From contig NZ_CP065359.1 of assembly GCF_019904295.1 (NCBI RefSeq), positions 268,501-332,500 of the forward strand: a stretch of 64,000 bases of DNA, given 5' to 3'. The position numbers and the translations under genes are program-made. Of the stretch, positions 52,805-61,538 are shown one piece after another. Each line of letters opens with the position of its first letter. The first letter of the stretch is position 1. The notes beneath the pieces are model-generated. The model worked only from the letters and a program-made list of their open reading frames with translations. It was not told where the DNA came from and did not search any database. The stretch is from Ruegeria sp. SCSIO 43209 (GTDB taxonomy: Bacteria; Pseudomonadota; Alphaproteobacteria; Rhodobacterales; Rhodobacteraceae).

Positions 52805-53689
52805 TCAGACCCATTTGGCCAAGGGCGGCAGACTCATCAGAACAGCATCGGGGTCGTGCCCGGTTTCCAGACCAAACTTGGTGCCCCGGTCATAGACCAG
52901 ATTGTATTCGGCATAGAGCCCACGATGCACCAGCTGGGTGTTTTTGTCCGCGTCGTCAAAGCTTTGCACCCGGCGTTTTTCGACCAGAGGCAGAAAGGCG
53001 GGCAGGAAGGCGCGACCGATGTCCTGAGTCAGCGCAAAATCCGCCTGCCAGTCGCCGGTGCAATAGTCATCCATGAAGATCCCGCCGACACCCCGAGCGC
53101 GCTTTCGGTGGGGGATATAAAAATACTCGTCAGCCCAATCTTTGAGGCGCGGGTAGTGGCCGGGTCCGTGCGGGTCGAGATGCGCTTTTTGGGTGGCGTG
53201 GAAATGGGCGGTGTCGTCGTCATATTCGATGCAAGGATTCAGGTCGGAGCCGCCGCCGAACCACCAGGCATGTGGGGTCCAGAACATCCGGGTGTTCATA
53301 TGGACCGCAGGCACATGCGGGTTCTGCATATGGGCCACAAGGCTGATGCCCGAAGCCCAGAACCGGGGGTCGTCCTTCATCCCCGGAATACCCTTGCGCG
53401 CAGCCATCGCGTTTTGCGCGCGCTCACCCAGCGTACCAAAGACGGTTGAGACATTAACGCCCACCTTCTCGAACACGCGGCCCCCGCGCATCACCGACAT
53501 CAGCCCGCCGCCCGCGTCGGAGCCATCGTCAGACTGCCGTTTAGTTTCTTTGACTTCGAACCTTCCCGGCTGAGAATCCGAGAAGGGGCCTGAGGTGTGG
53601 CTGTCTTCCAACGCTTCGAAGGCGGTTACGATGTCATCTCGCAACTGGCGGAACCAGGCAGCGGCGGTGGCTTTTTCGTTATCGAACAT
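52805..53689 (-). CDS. hemF: oxygen-dependent coproporphyrinogen III oxidase
   Basis: 294 residues. It oxidatively decarboxylates coproporphyrinogen III to protoporphyrinogen IX in heme and bacteriochlorophyll synthesis. Diagnostic blocks: FWTPHAWWFGGGSDLNPCIEYDDD, HFHATQKAHLD, YFYIPHRKRARGVGGIFMDDYC-type region (GVGGIFMDDY). It lies 5 bp downstream of the SDR gene on the same strand and is probably in one operon with SDR and the RsmC-like gene. Confidence 0.97.
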   Translation of the reverse strand: MFDNEKATAAAWFRQLRDDIVTAFEALEDSHTSGPFSDSQPGRFEVKETKRQSDDGSDAGGGLMSVMRGGRVFEKVGVNVSTVFGTLGERAQNAMAARKGIPGMKDDPRFWASGISLVAHMQNPHVPAVHMNTRMFWTPHAWWFGGGSDLNPCIEYDDDTAHFHATQKAHLDPHGPGHYPRLKDWADEYFYIPHRKRARGVGGIFMDDYCTGDWQADFALTQDIGRAFLPAFLPLVEKRRVQSFDDADKNTQLVHRGLYAEYNLVYDRGTKFGLETGHDPDAVLMSLPPLAKWV

Positions 53690-53694
53690 TGGGA

Positions 53695-54495
53695 TCAGTG
53701 GGCCGGGGCTGCGACAGGGTCCAGCAGGGTGCGGCCTCCGTCAATGGTTAGAATTTGGCCTGTCATGAAGCCCGCAGCGTCCGACGCGAGAAATTGCGCG
53801 GTTTCGACCAGTTCGTTCGGAGCGGCAATCCGGGAAAGCGGAGTATGTTTTTCGATGTCGTCCCGGAAATCTCGGTTTTCTTTCAGCGTTGACTGCAATG
53901 AAGCGCTCATGACTGATCCCAGTGCGATGGAGTTTACGCGAATGCGGCTGGGCGCAAGTGCAACCGCCAACGAACGGGTCATCTGATCCAGCGCAGCGGT
54001 CGAAACGGAATAGGCCATCAGATCGGGATGGGTGCGGCGTGCGGCAATCGAGGACAGGTTGATGATTGACCCGGCAGGGTTCTCATCGTCTCCATCAGCC
54101 TGTTTGATAAATCGCTTAGCCACTAGTTGGCTCAGTCGCAGCGCGGGCATCAGGTTCTGGTTCAGCAATGTGCGCACGGAATCGTCATCGGTGTCCAGCG
54201 GGTCCGACGGGATCACCTGCCGTGCACCATTGATCAGGATATCAACCTGATCAAACGCATCCAGCGTGGCCGAAAGCAGATTGGCGATGGTCAGCTTTTC
54301 ACGCAGGTCACCGGCGAAATAACGGATGTTGCTGTCATCCGCCTGTTCGCCCAGCTCATCGGACAGGCGCTTTTCATCCATATCGGCGAACATGACATTG
54401 GCGCCTGCATCGGCAAAGTGCCGTCCGATGGCCAGTCCGATGCCGTTGGCACCCCCGGTAACGATTGCGGTTTTGCCCGCGATGGAAAAGGACAT
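53695..54495 (-). CDS. SDR family oxidoreductase lacking the catalytic lysine
   Basis: 266 residues of the classical SDR fold: TGGANGIGLAI (cofactor loop, residues 13-23), DILINGARQ in place of NNAG, Ser at NLSS (148/149), Tyr162, and the C-terminal LASDAAGFMTGQILTIDGGRT. The active-site motif Y-x-x-x-K reads YSVST, so the catalytic Lys is Thr166. The protein may therefore have lost reductase activity or use a modified mechanism. Directly upstream of hemF (5 bp), which suggests co-expression but does not define a substrate. Confidence 0.9.
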   Translation of the reverse strand: MSFSIAGKTAIVTGGANGIGLAIGRHFADAGANVMFADMDEKRLSDELGEQADDSNIRYFAGDLREKLTIANLLSATLDAFDQVDILINGARQVIPSDPLDTDDDSVRTLLNQNLMPALRLSQLVAKRFIKQADGDDENPAGSIINLSSIAARRTHPDLMAYSVSTAALDQMTRSLAVALAPSRIRVNSIALGSVMSASLQSTLKENRDFRDDIEKHTPLSRIAAPNELVETAQFLASDAAGFMTGQILTIDGGRTLLDPVAAPAH

Positions 54496-54532
54496 GCGAA
54501 TCCTCCTGAGTTCTGGCGAAGGTTAGCGGGCC

Positions 54533-55495
54533 TCAGCCCCGAGGGCGAGAGGCATGGAACACCTTGAAGCGGTTGTCTCCTGCCACTTCATCAACACGGT
54601 CGAAAGCCTCGGCCAGCGTGGCCTCGTAAGGCAGGTGGCGATTTGCAACCATCCAGAGTTGACCGTTGCGGGTGAGGTTGCGTGCAGCACTGGTGATAAA
54701 GCCCTGGCCCAATGTCGGGTCGGCGCTGCGCGAGGTGTGAAAGGGCGGATTCATGATCACCATGTCCAGCGGCTCGGGCGCGCTCCATTTGGTGGCGTCG
54801 GCCCAGTGGAACTGCGCACGGGTGTCGGTGACATTGGCGCGGGCACAAGTAAGGGCGGTGTGGTCGGCCTCCACCAGATGCAGGCTGCGCAAGGTGTCGT
54901 CGATCAGCATGGCGGACAGAAAGCCCCAACCTGCACCCAGATCAGCGATGCGCGTGCCGCGCTTGGTTGGCAGAGACTTCAGCAGCAGGGCCGAGGCAGG
55001 ATCGATACCATCGGCGGAAAACACACCGGGCGCGGTATGGAAGCCGTCAACCATTTGGTTTTCAGGCGCAGCCCAGTCGGCAAAGGCGTCCGCATCAGAC
55101 TGAAACCAGAAAATCTTGCCATGTGCCTTCGAGATTGGACCCTCGATCGCAACCCGCTTGCGGATATCTTTCAGCAAACTGTCGACGCCATCGGTTTTGG
55201 CCCCGTCCACCACGATGACCCCGCTGGCGCGGCTGCAGGCCTGATGGATCAGCGCCCGGGCCAGCGCCTTGGCGCGCGGTAGAAACACGACCGCATCCTG
55301 GCAAGGCGCGTCACTATTGGGCGTAGCGACAAAGCCCTGCGTGGCAAAGTGATCGTGGAACGGTTTGAACGGCTGCACCATCTGCGCCTCGCGCGGAAGG
55401 TCCGACAAATCGTGGTCCGGGGTAGGCGCCAAAACAGTCAGCGGTTGCGACAGGCTGAGCCCGCTGTTCAAGGCTAGATCAAGGCGAGAGGACAT
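54533..55495 (-). CDS. RsmC/RlmG-like methyltransferase
   Basis: 320 residues. The C-terminal half is a class I SAM-dependent methyltransferase: SAM loop ADLGAGWGFLSAML, acidic residue HLVEADHTAL, and motif IV MVIMNPPFHTS, which marks N-methylation of guanine as in RsmC (16S rRNA G1207). The N-terminal half is a related pseudo-domain (FLPRAKALARALIHQA), as in RsmC. It is followed after 37 bp by the SDR gene. An rRNA substrate is a family inference. Confidence 0.87.
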   Translation of the reverse strand: MSSRLDLALNSGLSLSQPLTVLAPTPDHDLSDLPREAQMVQPFKPFHDHFATQGFVATPNSDAPCQDAVVFLPRAKALARALIHQACSRASGVIVVDGAKTDGVDSLLKDIRKRVAIEGPISKAHGKIFWFQSDADAFADWAAPENQMVDGFHTAPGVFSADGIDPASALLLKSLPTKRGTRIADLGAGWGFLSAMLIDDTLRSLHLVEADHTALTCARANVTDTRAQFHWADATKWSAPEPLDMVIMNPPFHTSRSADPTLGQGFITSAARNLTRNGQLWMVANRHLPYEATLAEAFDRVDEVAGDNRFKVFHASRPRG

Positions 55496-55504
55496 GGCCG
55501 CGCG

Positions 55505-55846
55505 TTATTCTTCGCGTTCCATGGTGCATTGCAGCGGGTGCTGATGCCTGCGCGCGAAATCCATGACTTGCCCGACCTTGGTCTCGGCAATCTCATGACT
55601 GAACACGCCAACCACGGCGACACCTTTCTTGTGGACGGTCAGCATGATTTCAAACGCTTGCGCATGGGTCATGCCGAAGAACCGTTCCAGCACATGCACC
55701 ACGAACTCCATCGGCGTGTAATCGTCATTCAGCAACAACACCTTATACAGCGGCGGCCGCTTGGTCTTGGGGCGCGTTTGCACCAGGACCGACGTGTCGT
55801 CGTCTTCGTCGTCCTTTTCAGACATGATCCACTGGTGTTTGCGCAT
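55505..55846 (-). CDS. clpS: ATP-dependent Clp protease adaptor ClpS
   Basis: Up to 113 residues (106 if ATG 55825 is used). It delivers N-degron substrates to ClpAP. The family core is complete: [29 protein letters not shown] (helix contacting the N-end residue), [24 protein letters not shown]. The acidic N-terminal tail (EKDDEDDD) is disordered. It stands 94 bp from a divergent HAD gene. Both start codons lack a strong RBS, so the N-terminus is not fixed. Confidence 0.96.
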   Translation of the reverse strand: MRKHQWIMSEKDDEDDDTSVLVQTRPKTKRPPLYKVLLLNDDYTPMEFVVHVLERFFGMTHAQAFEIMLTVHKKGVAVVGVFSHEIAETKVGQVMDFARRHQHPLQCTMEREE

Positions 55847-55940
55847 TGCTGTAAGAGAATCTCGATTAACACTACGAATTGTTTCCCGGCTTATATAACG
55901 TCACGGTGGCCAGAGAAAAGAGCAACCGGACGGAAATGCG

Positions 55941-56642
55941 ATGCGGGACAAACTGACAACAATCGGGTTCGATGCAGACGATACCCTTTGGCATAACGAG
56001 CGTTTCTTCCAGCTGACTCAGGCATATTTTGCCGAATTGCTGGCCGATCACGCCGATCACGATCACCTGATGGAACGTCTACTTGCCGCCGAAAAGCGCA
56101 ACATCCAGCACTATGGGTATGGCATCAAGGGCTTTACCCTGTCGATGATCGAGACAGCGATTGAGGTGACGGAAGATCGCGTACCGGCGCGCGTCATCCG
56201 CCAACTTGTTGAAGCGGGGCAGGAGATGCTGGCACATCCCATCGAACTGCTCCCCCATGCGCGCGAGGCCATCGAGGCGGTGGCCGAGACGCATAAGGTT
56301 CTGCTGATCACCAAGGGCGACCTGATCGATCAGGAGCGTAAGCTGGCGCAATCCGGATTGGGTGAGCTGTTCGATGGCGTCGAGATCGTGAGCGAAAAAA
56401 CGGCGGCGACCTATGCGGAGATTTTTGACCAGTACGGTGATGGACCCGACGCTTCGATGATGATCGGAAACTCGATGCGTTCTGACGTGGTGGCCCCAAT
56501 CGAAGCCGGGTGCTGGGGCGTGCATGTCCCGCACGGGTTGGTATGGGAGGTCGAGCAGGCCGAGGTCCCAACTTCCAACCCACGGTTCCGCGAGTTGAAG
56601 GATTTGGGTGATCTTTCAGCTTTGATTGATCAGATTTCCTGA
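55941..56642 (+). CDS. HAD superfamily hydrolase
   Basis: 233 residues. The HAD motifs are present: I in TIGFDADDTLWHNERFF (Asp-x-Asp), II in LLITKGDL, III Lys in VEIVSEKTAATYA, and IV in DASMMIGNSMRSDVVAPIEAG. The helical cap lies between motifs I and II (residues about 20-100). It probably dephosphorylates a small metabolite; the substrate is unknown. Divergent from clpS. The start ATG 55941 follows GGACGGAA. Confidence 0.92.
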   Translation: MRDKLTTIGFDADDTLWHNERFFQLTQAYFAELLADHADHDHLMERLLAAEKRNIQHYGYGIKGFTLSMIETAIEVTEDRVPARVIRQLVEAGQEMLAHPIELLPHAREAIEAVAETHKVLLITKGDLIDQERKLAQSGLGELFDGVEIVSEKTAATYAEIFDQYGDGPDASMMIGNSMRSDVVAPIEAGCWGVHVPHGLVWEVEQAEVPTSNPRFRELKDLGDLSALIDQIS

Positions 56643-56893
56643 CCTGTTGCCGTTTGACATCAGTCACAAAAAATTCGATGACACGGCTTGCCTGAAATTC
56701 GGCACAATCGCCGGTATGGTGTTCGGGCGCGCATGAAGCACCATATGTAGCGTGAATCTGATTGTGTATATGATCCACTCAAACGCAGCTTTCAGTTTCT
56801 TTAAACCCGTCCCTGTGTTAGCCTGAAGAATATCAAAATAAAAATTGCTGACCGGGAAAACCCGGCGGCGCGAGGCAGACAGAGGCAAAGATC

Positions 56894-58294
56894 GTGCAGA
56901 TTCGGCGGACAGTTCCGGCCCGAATGGGCTTATTACTTATAGCATTTCTGTGGCTGCTTTCATTTGCACCACTTCAGGGCATGGCGGCCCCTTACGCGGC
57001 CATGGTGATCGACGCACGCACCGGAGAAGTGCTGCATTCCCGCAATGCCGACACGCGGTTGCATCCGGCATCTCTGACCAAGATGATGACGCTGTATATT
57101 GCGTTTGAGGCCGTGCGGAATGGTGAGATCACGTTGGACACTCAGGTGCGCATCACCAAGGCTGCAGCGGCTGAGCCGCCCTCGAAGCTGGGTTTGCGCA
57201 CTGGGCAGCGAATCTCGTTTCGCTATCTGATCCGGGCGGCGGCGGTGAAATCCGCCAATGACGCGGCAACCGCGATCGGCATCGCCCTCAGCGGGTCCGA
57301 GGCGGCGTTTGCTCGTCGCATGACCCGCACCGCCAAGGCGATGGGGATGAGCCGGACCACCTTCAAGAATGCCCATGGCCTGACCGAGTCGGGGCATTTG
57401 TCGACCGCGCGGGATATGACCACGCTGGGCCGTCACCTACTGTATGATTACCCGCAGTACTACAACCTGTTCTCGCGCCAATCGACGAATGCCGGGATCA
57501 AGACTGTACCGAACACCAACCGCCGCCTTTTGGCAGCCTATCGGGGCGCCGATGGGATCAAGACCGGCTATACCCGCGCTGCAGGGTTTAATCTGGTTGC
57601 TTCGGCCAAGCGCAAGGATGAACGTATCATCGCGACCGTCTTCGGTGGCAAATCAGGGGCATCGCGCAACGCCCGGGTGGCCGAGCTTTTGGATATGGGT
57701 TTCCGCCGTGCCCCCTCGCGTGCGCCAATCCGTAAGCCCGCCCGCCCGGTCTATGCAGGGAATGCAGGTCTTGGTAGTGCACAAGTGGTCGCCCAAGCGG
57801 GCCCGCCGAAAAAGAGCCTGCGCCCGGTGTTGCGCCCGGTGGCGAGCGAAACGGTTCAGGTCGCGGGGTCGGTCGCTGCAACGGCTGAAAAAGACAACAC
57901 CCGGATTCAGGACGGTATCGCTGCTGCGATTGCAGCAGCAGACATAGCACCGTCGGATGGCGCCAAGCCTTCCGAAAACGTGGTGCTGGCCTCGGTCGAA
58001 CCGGCCAAACAACCCGAGCCTGAACCCGAAGTTGTGACCCGCTTGTCCACTTCCGGCGGTCACCTTTGGGGCGTCAATGTTGGCCGCTACACCACACGGT
58101 ATGAGGCCGAGAAGGTTCTGTTGAAAACTGCGCTGTCGGAAATGACCACTTTGGAAGGCACTTTGCGTAAGGTGAACCAAAGCTCGCGTGGGTTTGACGC
58201 GACATTTCAGGGCATGACCCGCGAGCAGGCTGATCTGGCCTGTCGTCGGTTACAGGCGCGCAATGTCACGTGTTTCATGATCGGGCCGTCATAA
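56894..58294 (+). CDS. D-alanyl-D-alanine carboxypeptidase (PBP5-like) with SPOR domain
   Basis: 466 residues from GTG 56894 (AGAGG upstream; a small CCGGG-AAAA-CCCGG hairpin lies at 56852-56865). Signal peptide ends near MAAPYA. The penicillin-binding triad is clear: Ser60-Leu-Thr-Lys63, Ser120-Ala-Asn122, Lys223-Thr-Gly225. A Pro/Ala-rich linker follows, and residues about 385-466 form a SPOR domain (WGVNVGRYTTRYEAEKVL ... CFMIGPS) that binds denuded septal glycan. It trims peptidoglycan stem peptides, probably at the division site. A strong terminator follows. Confidence 0.93.
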   Translation: MQIRRTVPARMGLLLIAFLWLLSFAPLQGMAAPYAAMVIDARTGEVLHSRNADTRLHPASLTKMMTLYIAFEAVRNGEITLDTQVRITKAAAAEPPSKLGLRTGQRISFRYLIRAAAVKSANDAATAIGIALSGSEAAFARRMTRTAKAMGMSRTTFKNAHGLTESGHLSTARDMTTLGRHLLYDYPQYYNLFSRQSTNAGIKTVPNTNRRLLAAYRGADGIKTGYTRAAGFNLVASAKRKDERIIATVFGGKSGASRNARVAELLDMGFRRAPSRAPIRKPARPVYAGNAGLGSAQVVAQAGPPKKSLRPVLRPVASETVQVAGSVAATAEKDNTRIQDGIAAAIAAADIAPSDGAKPSENVVLASVEPAKQPEPEPEVVTRLSTSGGHLWGVNVGRYTTRYEAEKVLLKTALSEMTTLEGTLRKVNQSSRGFDATFQGMTREQADLACRRLQARNVTCFMIGPS

Positions 58295-58321
58295 GACCCG
58301 GCATTCTCTCCTGGATGGGCC

Positions 58322-58352
58322 TGGGCTGCGATGACCTCGCAGCCCATTTTTT
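58322..58352 (+). terminator. strong intrinsic terminator
   Basis: 9-bp stem TGGGCTGCG / CGCAGCCCA with a 7-nt loop, followed by six T. It ends the carboxypeptidase transcript; on the other side lies the convergent HPPD-like gene. Confidence 0.9.
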
Positions 58353-58360
58353 ATGGCAAA

Positions 58361-59608
58361 TCAATCGAAGACGTGGCCGTGCTTGTACTGTTCATCTTGC
58401 CCGGCCGCCGCAGTTAAGGCTGCAACGTTATCCTTGGTGAAGAAACCGTCGTAGTGATGACAACGTTCGATGTATTCGGTGATCAGCAGCGTGTGTTTCG
58501 AGTGCTTTGAGAAGATCTGTTTCAGGTTCGGATCATCTTTGCATTCCCCGACCACATGGGCCAGGAACGGAACGCCCTTGTCTTTAAGAGTGTTGACCAC
58601 GAAATCGACATTTTTCTCACCCGCGCCATGGTCGCCGTCCTGAATTTCAACCGCCATGTGGTGCAAGCGTCGTCCGAAATTACGCACGAAATCCTCGGTT
58701 GGCATCGGCAATTGCTCGAAAGAGTTCACGAACGACGGCGTGTTGTTAGCAGTAAAGACCTTGGCAGGGGATTTCTTGTCGTCATCCACATTGGCATTGC
58801 GATTCACATTGGTCGACGAGTTCATGTCGAAGATGTTGTACGCCCCCCAGAAGTAATAAGGCACCATGGTCAGAAATTCGAGGATCGCGTCCTCACGTTC
58901 CCCGGCCAGAATGCGTGTCGCCAGATGGTCGATCCCCAGCATCAGTGGTGAGATATTGCTTTCGGTCCCAAAAGCGGCGGCCTGATCCAGCTTGACCTGT
59001 TCCGCATCACTCAACAGCACACGGTCACCCAGTCCCAAACTGTCTGTGTCGTTGAAATCCAGCGTGGAATAGCCGACGCGATTGCACGTGAAATCCGATG
59101 GCGTCGTAAAGCGGTATCCTTCCAGCGTGTAGAACGGATTTTCGGTGTCCCCAGAATATTCGAACCGAATATTCTGATCCTCCAGCGATCCAGTCAGCGC
59201 CTTCAGGTCGATGGCACCGTAAATCTCACCTACATATCGCGTCTGCGGCTTACCGCGCGCCAGCGGGTACATACGATTGATACGCGGGATGAAATCCTCG
59301 AATGCCGGGCTGAGCGGAGCCATCAGGATCAGCGCCGGATAATCGGCATGTGAATGCATCACCGAGAACTTGTGTGTCTGTCCCAAATAGCTGGCGGTGT
59401 GGCGATAGGGGGTCATCACATAAAGCTCGACCAGCGTGTCAAACAGCGCATCTGTCTCGACTTGAATGACAATGGCCCGCATCGCACCGACCTGATCCGC
59501 AATGCCCGAGCTGATGCGGCGCTCGTAAATCCTGGGAAGATATTCGGTGAAGAAGTCTGAGTTCTTCTTGTCGCCCCTTGGCTGGTAGGACATCAGATCA
59601 AAAGACAT
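58361..59608 (-). CDS. divergent HPPD/VOC-type dioxygenase-like protein
   Basis: 415 residues from ATG 59608, behind an excellent RBS (AAGGAGGTGAG); the longer frame to 59683 is not supported. The C-terminal 200 residues resemble 4-hydroxyphenylpyruvate dioxygenase: the likely iron ligands are His228 in GIDHLATRI, His316/317 in RRLHHMAVEI and Glu378 in LLITEYIERC, followed by HHYDGFFTKDN. The N-terminal half has little similarity to HPPD but is an open VOC-like alpha/beta region. Substrate unknown; no tyrosine-degradation gene is adjacent. It converges on the carboxypeptidase gene. Confidence 0.72.
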   Translation of the reverse strand: MSFDLMSYQPRGDKKNSDFFTEYLPRIYERRISSGIADQVGAMRAIVIQVETDALFDTLVELYVMTPYRHTASYLGQTHKFSVMHSHADYPALILMAPLSPAFEDFIPRINRMYPLARGKPQTRYVGEIYGAIDLKALTGSLEDQNIRFEYSGDTENPFYTLEGYRFTTPSDFTCNRVGYSTLDFNDTDSLGLGDRVLLSDAEQVKLDQAAAFGTESNISPLMLGIDHLATRILAGEREDAILEFLTMVPYYFWGAYNIFDMNSSTNVNRNANVDDDKKSPAKVFTANNTPSFVNSFEQLPMPTEDFVRNFGRRLHHMAVEIQDGDHGAGEKNVDFVVNTLKDKGVPFLAHVVGECKDDPNLKQIFSKHSKHTLLITEYIERCHHYDGFFTKDNVAALTAAAGQDEQYKHGHVFD

Positions 59609-59772
59609 AGGCTCACCTCCTTGCGGCGCGTTGCTTGGATTTGTGGTAGTCAGATCATGCACTTGCCGCGATGCTAGGCGCAAAGCTTTGCTTGGGCAAC
59701 AGCCTGTTCAGAGAAGCATCAGATGGAATGCTTGGTTTACACGTGCGAATGTGAACTTCGGGTCGGGCACAC

Positions 59773-60558
59773 CTAATCGGCAGTGATCCCGTACTTGAAG
59801 GCTAAGTCGCCAAGAACTGTGCCTTTCTGTGGTCCGTTTGCGTGAAAGAAACGTCTCACATTGGCCTGATAGAAATGCGTCACACAGGTTTTGGGAGTCG
59901 ATACGTCGCCTATCGATATCCCTTCAGAGAAAAGCATGTAGCCTTTGGTGTTCCCAATCGGATTGAAAACCTCGTGGCTGAAGGCTTTATCGATATTATC
60001 GGATTTCTGGAAAACATGATTAAGAAGATCGGGCCCGAATGTAGTCTGTCTGCTGGTCACTATTTCGCGGCGTTCGCGGCCAGAGAATTGTCTTGCCTTT
60101 TTGGCGCGGCGCGGTGGAACCCAATCGGGAATAGCCTCGGGGTCCAGAGCAATCTCAAGCAGTTCTGACAATTCCTGAGACTCCGAGGGGACTCGCAGAA
60201 CATTGTTGTTCAATAGCTTCGATTCCGCGTCCGTCCTGGCAAGAATGATATTCGTATCCGGCAGGGGCTGAAGCGCCACGCAATCGCAATCTGCCCAGAT
60301 ATAATTAGTGTCCCGCATTAGAATGAGCCTGAATATGTCGGATGCCACACGAGGAGTCGTGCCAAGCTTGGTCAGAATCTGCGAATCCAAAACTTCCCGA
60401 TAGTCTCGGAGCGGAAGGTCGCTCTCGGTTTCGCGCAGCGACTCCTCGCAGAACAGTTCTACGGGATGCCCGATTTCCTGAAATGTTTTGATCGCGACTT
60501 TGTTGAACCATGGCAGTTCATTGCCAAGCCACAGAAATCCAACTGTTTTCACCGCCAC
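59773..60558 (-). CDS. GT32-like glycosyltransferase
   Basis: 261 residues; the GTG at 60558 is the likely start. The family block SDIFRLILMRDTNYIWADCDCVAL contains the Ser-Asp...Arg pair and the D-x-D motif (Asp90-Cys-Asp92) that binds Mn and nucleotide sugar, as in GT32 mannosyl/galactosyltransferases. It opens TVGFLWLGNELPWFNKVAIKTF. No other surface polysaccharide gene lies adjacent. Probably cytosolic and acting on a membrane-linked acceptor; sugar and acceptor are unknown. Confidence 0.8.
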   Translation of the reverse strand: MAVKTVGFLWLGNELPWFNKVAIKTFQEIGHPVELFCEESLRETESDLPLRDYREVLDSQILTKLGTTPRVASDIFRLILMRDTNYIWADCDCVALQPLPDTNIILARTDAESKLLNNNVLRVPSESQELSELLEIALDPEAIPDWVPPRRAKKARQFSGRERREIVTSRQTTFGPDLLNHVFQKSDNIDKAFSHEVFNPIGNTKGYMLFSEGISIGDVSTPKTCVTHFYQANVRRFFHANGPQKGTVLGDLAFKYGITAD

Positions 60559-60764
60559 CTCGATCGAAGATTTAATGCATCCGGGACATTCAGGGAATGT
60601 TGGTCAACTTTAGTAGCCATGTTCGCGGGGGCAAGTAAGAACGCACTTTCTGAATGAAATAGCATGCTTGTGCATCTAAACACGGCCATTGAAGCTGAGA
60701 TATATCCGAGCAGGCGAATGATCGATCAAGGATAAGCGCAGTTTCAGGTAAATAACATGACGCT

Positions 60765-61526
60765 CTAACGGATGAATTTTGTGACCTCGACTCCGCCCGC
60801 GATCAGGTTCTCGCGCACCGAGTGCGCGATCTGAACTGCCGTTGGGCCATCACCATGCAGGCAGATCGTATCGATTGAGGTCTCAAGGCGTTCGCCGGAT
60901 TCGGTGATGATGGCGCCTTCCTTCACCATTTCCAGAATACGTGCTCCGGCCAGTGTGGGGTCATGGATCACGGCTCCCGGCAGTGACCGATCCACCAAAG
61001 TACCATCGTCGTTATAGGCACGGTCGGCAAAAATCTCGCCCACCCATTTGCAGCCCAGCTCGCGCACCGCTTCTTCTTGTTTGGTGACCGCCAGCACCAT
61101 GATGATGATGTCCGGGTCCAAGTCCAATGCACCCTGATAACAGGCCCGCGCCATATCGATATCGACCGAACACATGTTGGCCAGCGCCCCGTGCAATTTC
61201 AGATGCCGTACTTCGGTGCCCAACGCCTTGGCCATACCGATTGCCGATCCAAGCTGATAACGCACCAGATTGCGCAAACTGTCATGGGGCACTTTCATGT
61301 TTCGACGCCCGAATCCCTGCAGGTCAGGAAAACCGGGATGCGCACCGATGCCCACACCGTTCTGGGCTGCCAGAGCTATGGTCTTGGCCATCACATCCGG
61401 GTCACCCGCATGAAAGCCACAGGCGATATTGGCTGATGTGATGATCTTCAGAAGGCTTTCATCGTCACCCATCTTCCACGGGCCAAAGCCTTCGCCCATA
61501 TCGGCATTCAGATCGACGCTCGGCAT
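60765..61526 (-). CDS. pxpA: 5-oxoprolinase subunit A (LamB/YcsF family)
   Basis: 253 residues: VDLNADMGEGFGPWKMGDDE at the start, ITSANIACGFHAGDPDVM, IGAHPGFPDLQGFGRR and TICLHGDGPTAVQIA are the family hallmarks. Together with PxpB and PxpC it hydrolyses 5-oxo-L-proline to L-glutamate at the cost of ATP. It is last in the pxpB-pxpC-pxpA operon, 12 bp after pxpC. Confidence 0.95.
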   Translation of the reverse strand: MPSVDLNADMGEGFGPWKMGDDESLLKIITSANIACGFHAGDPDVMAKTIALAAQNGVGIGAHPGFPDLQGFGRRNMKVPHDSLRNLVRYQLGSAIGMAKALGTEVRHLKLHGALANMCSVDIDMARACYQGALDLDPDIIIMVLAVTKQEEAVRELGCKWVGEIFADRAYNDDGTLVDRSLPGAVIHDPTLAGARILEMVKEGAIITESGERLETSIDTICLHGDGPTAVQIAHSVRENLIAGGVEVTKFIR

Positions 61527-61538
61527 CGCAATAACTCC

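Noticed and set aside
54554..55282. Plus-strand frame of 242 codons
   Set aside because: Antisense of the RsmC-like gene; no domain or RBS.
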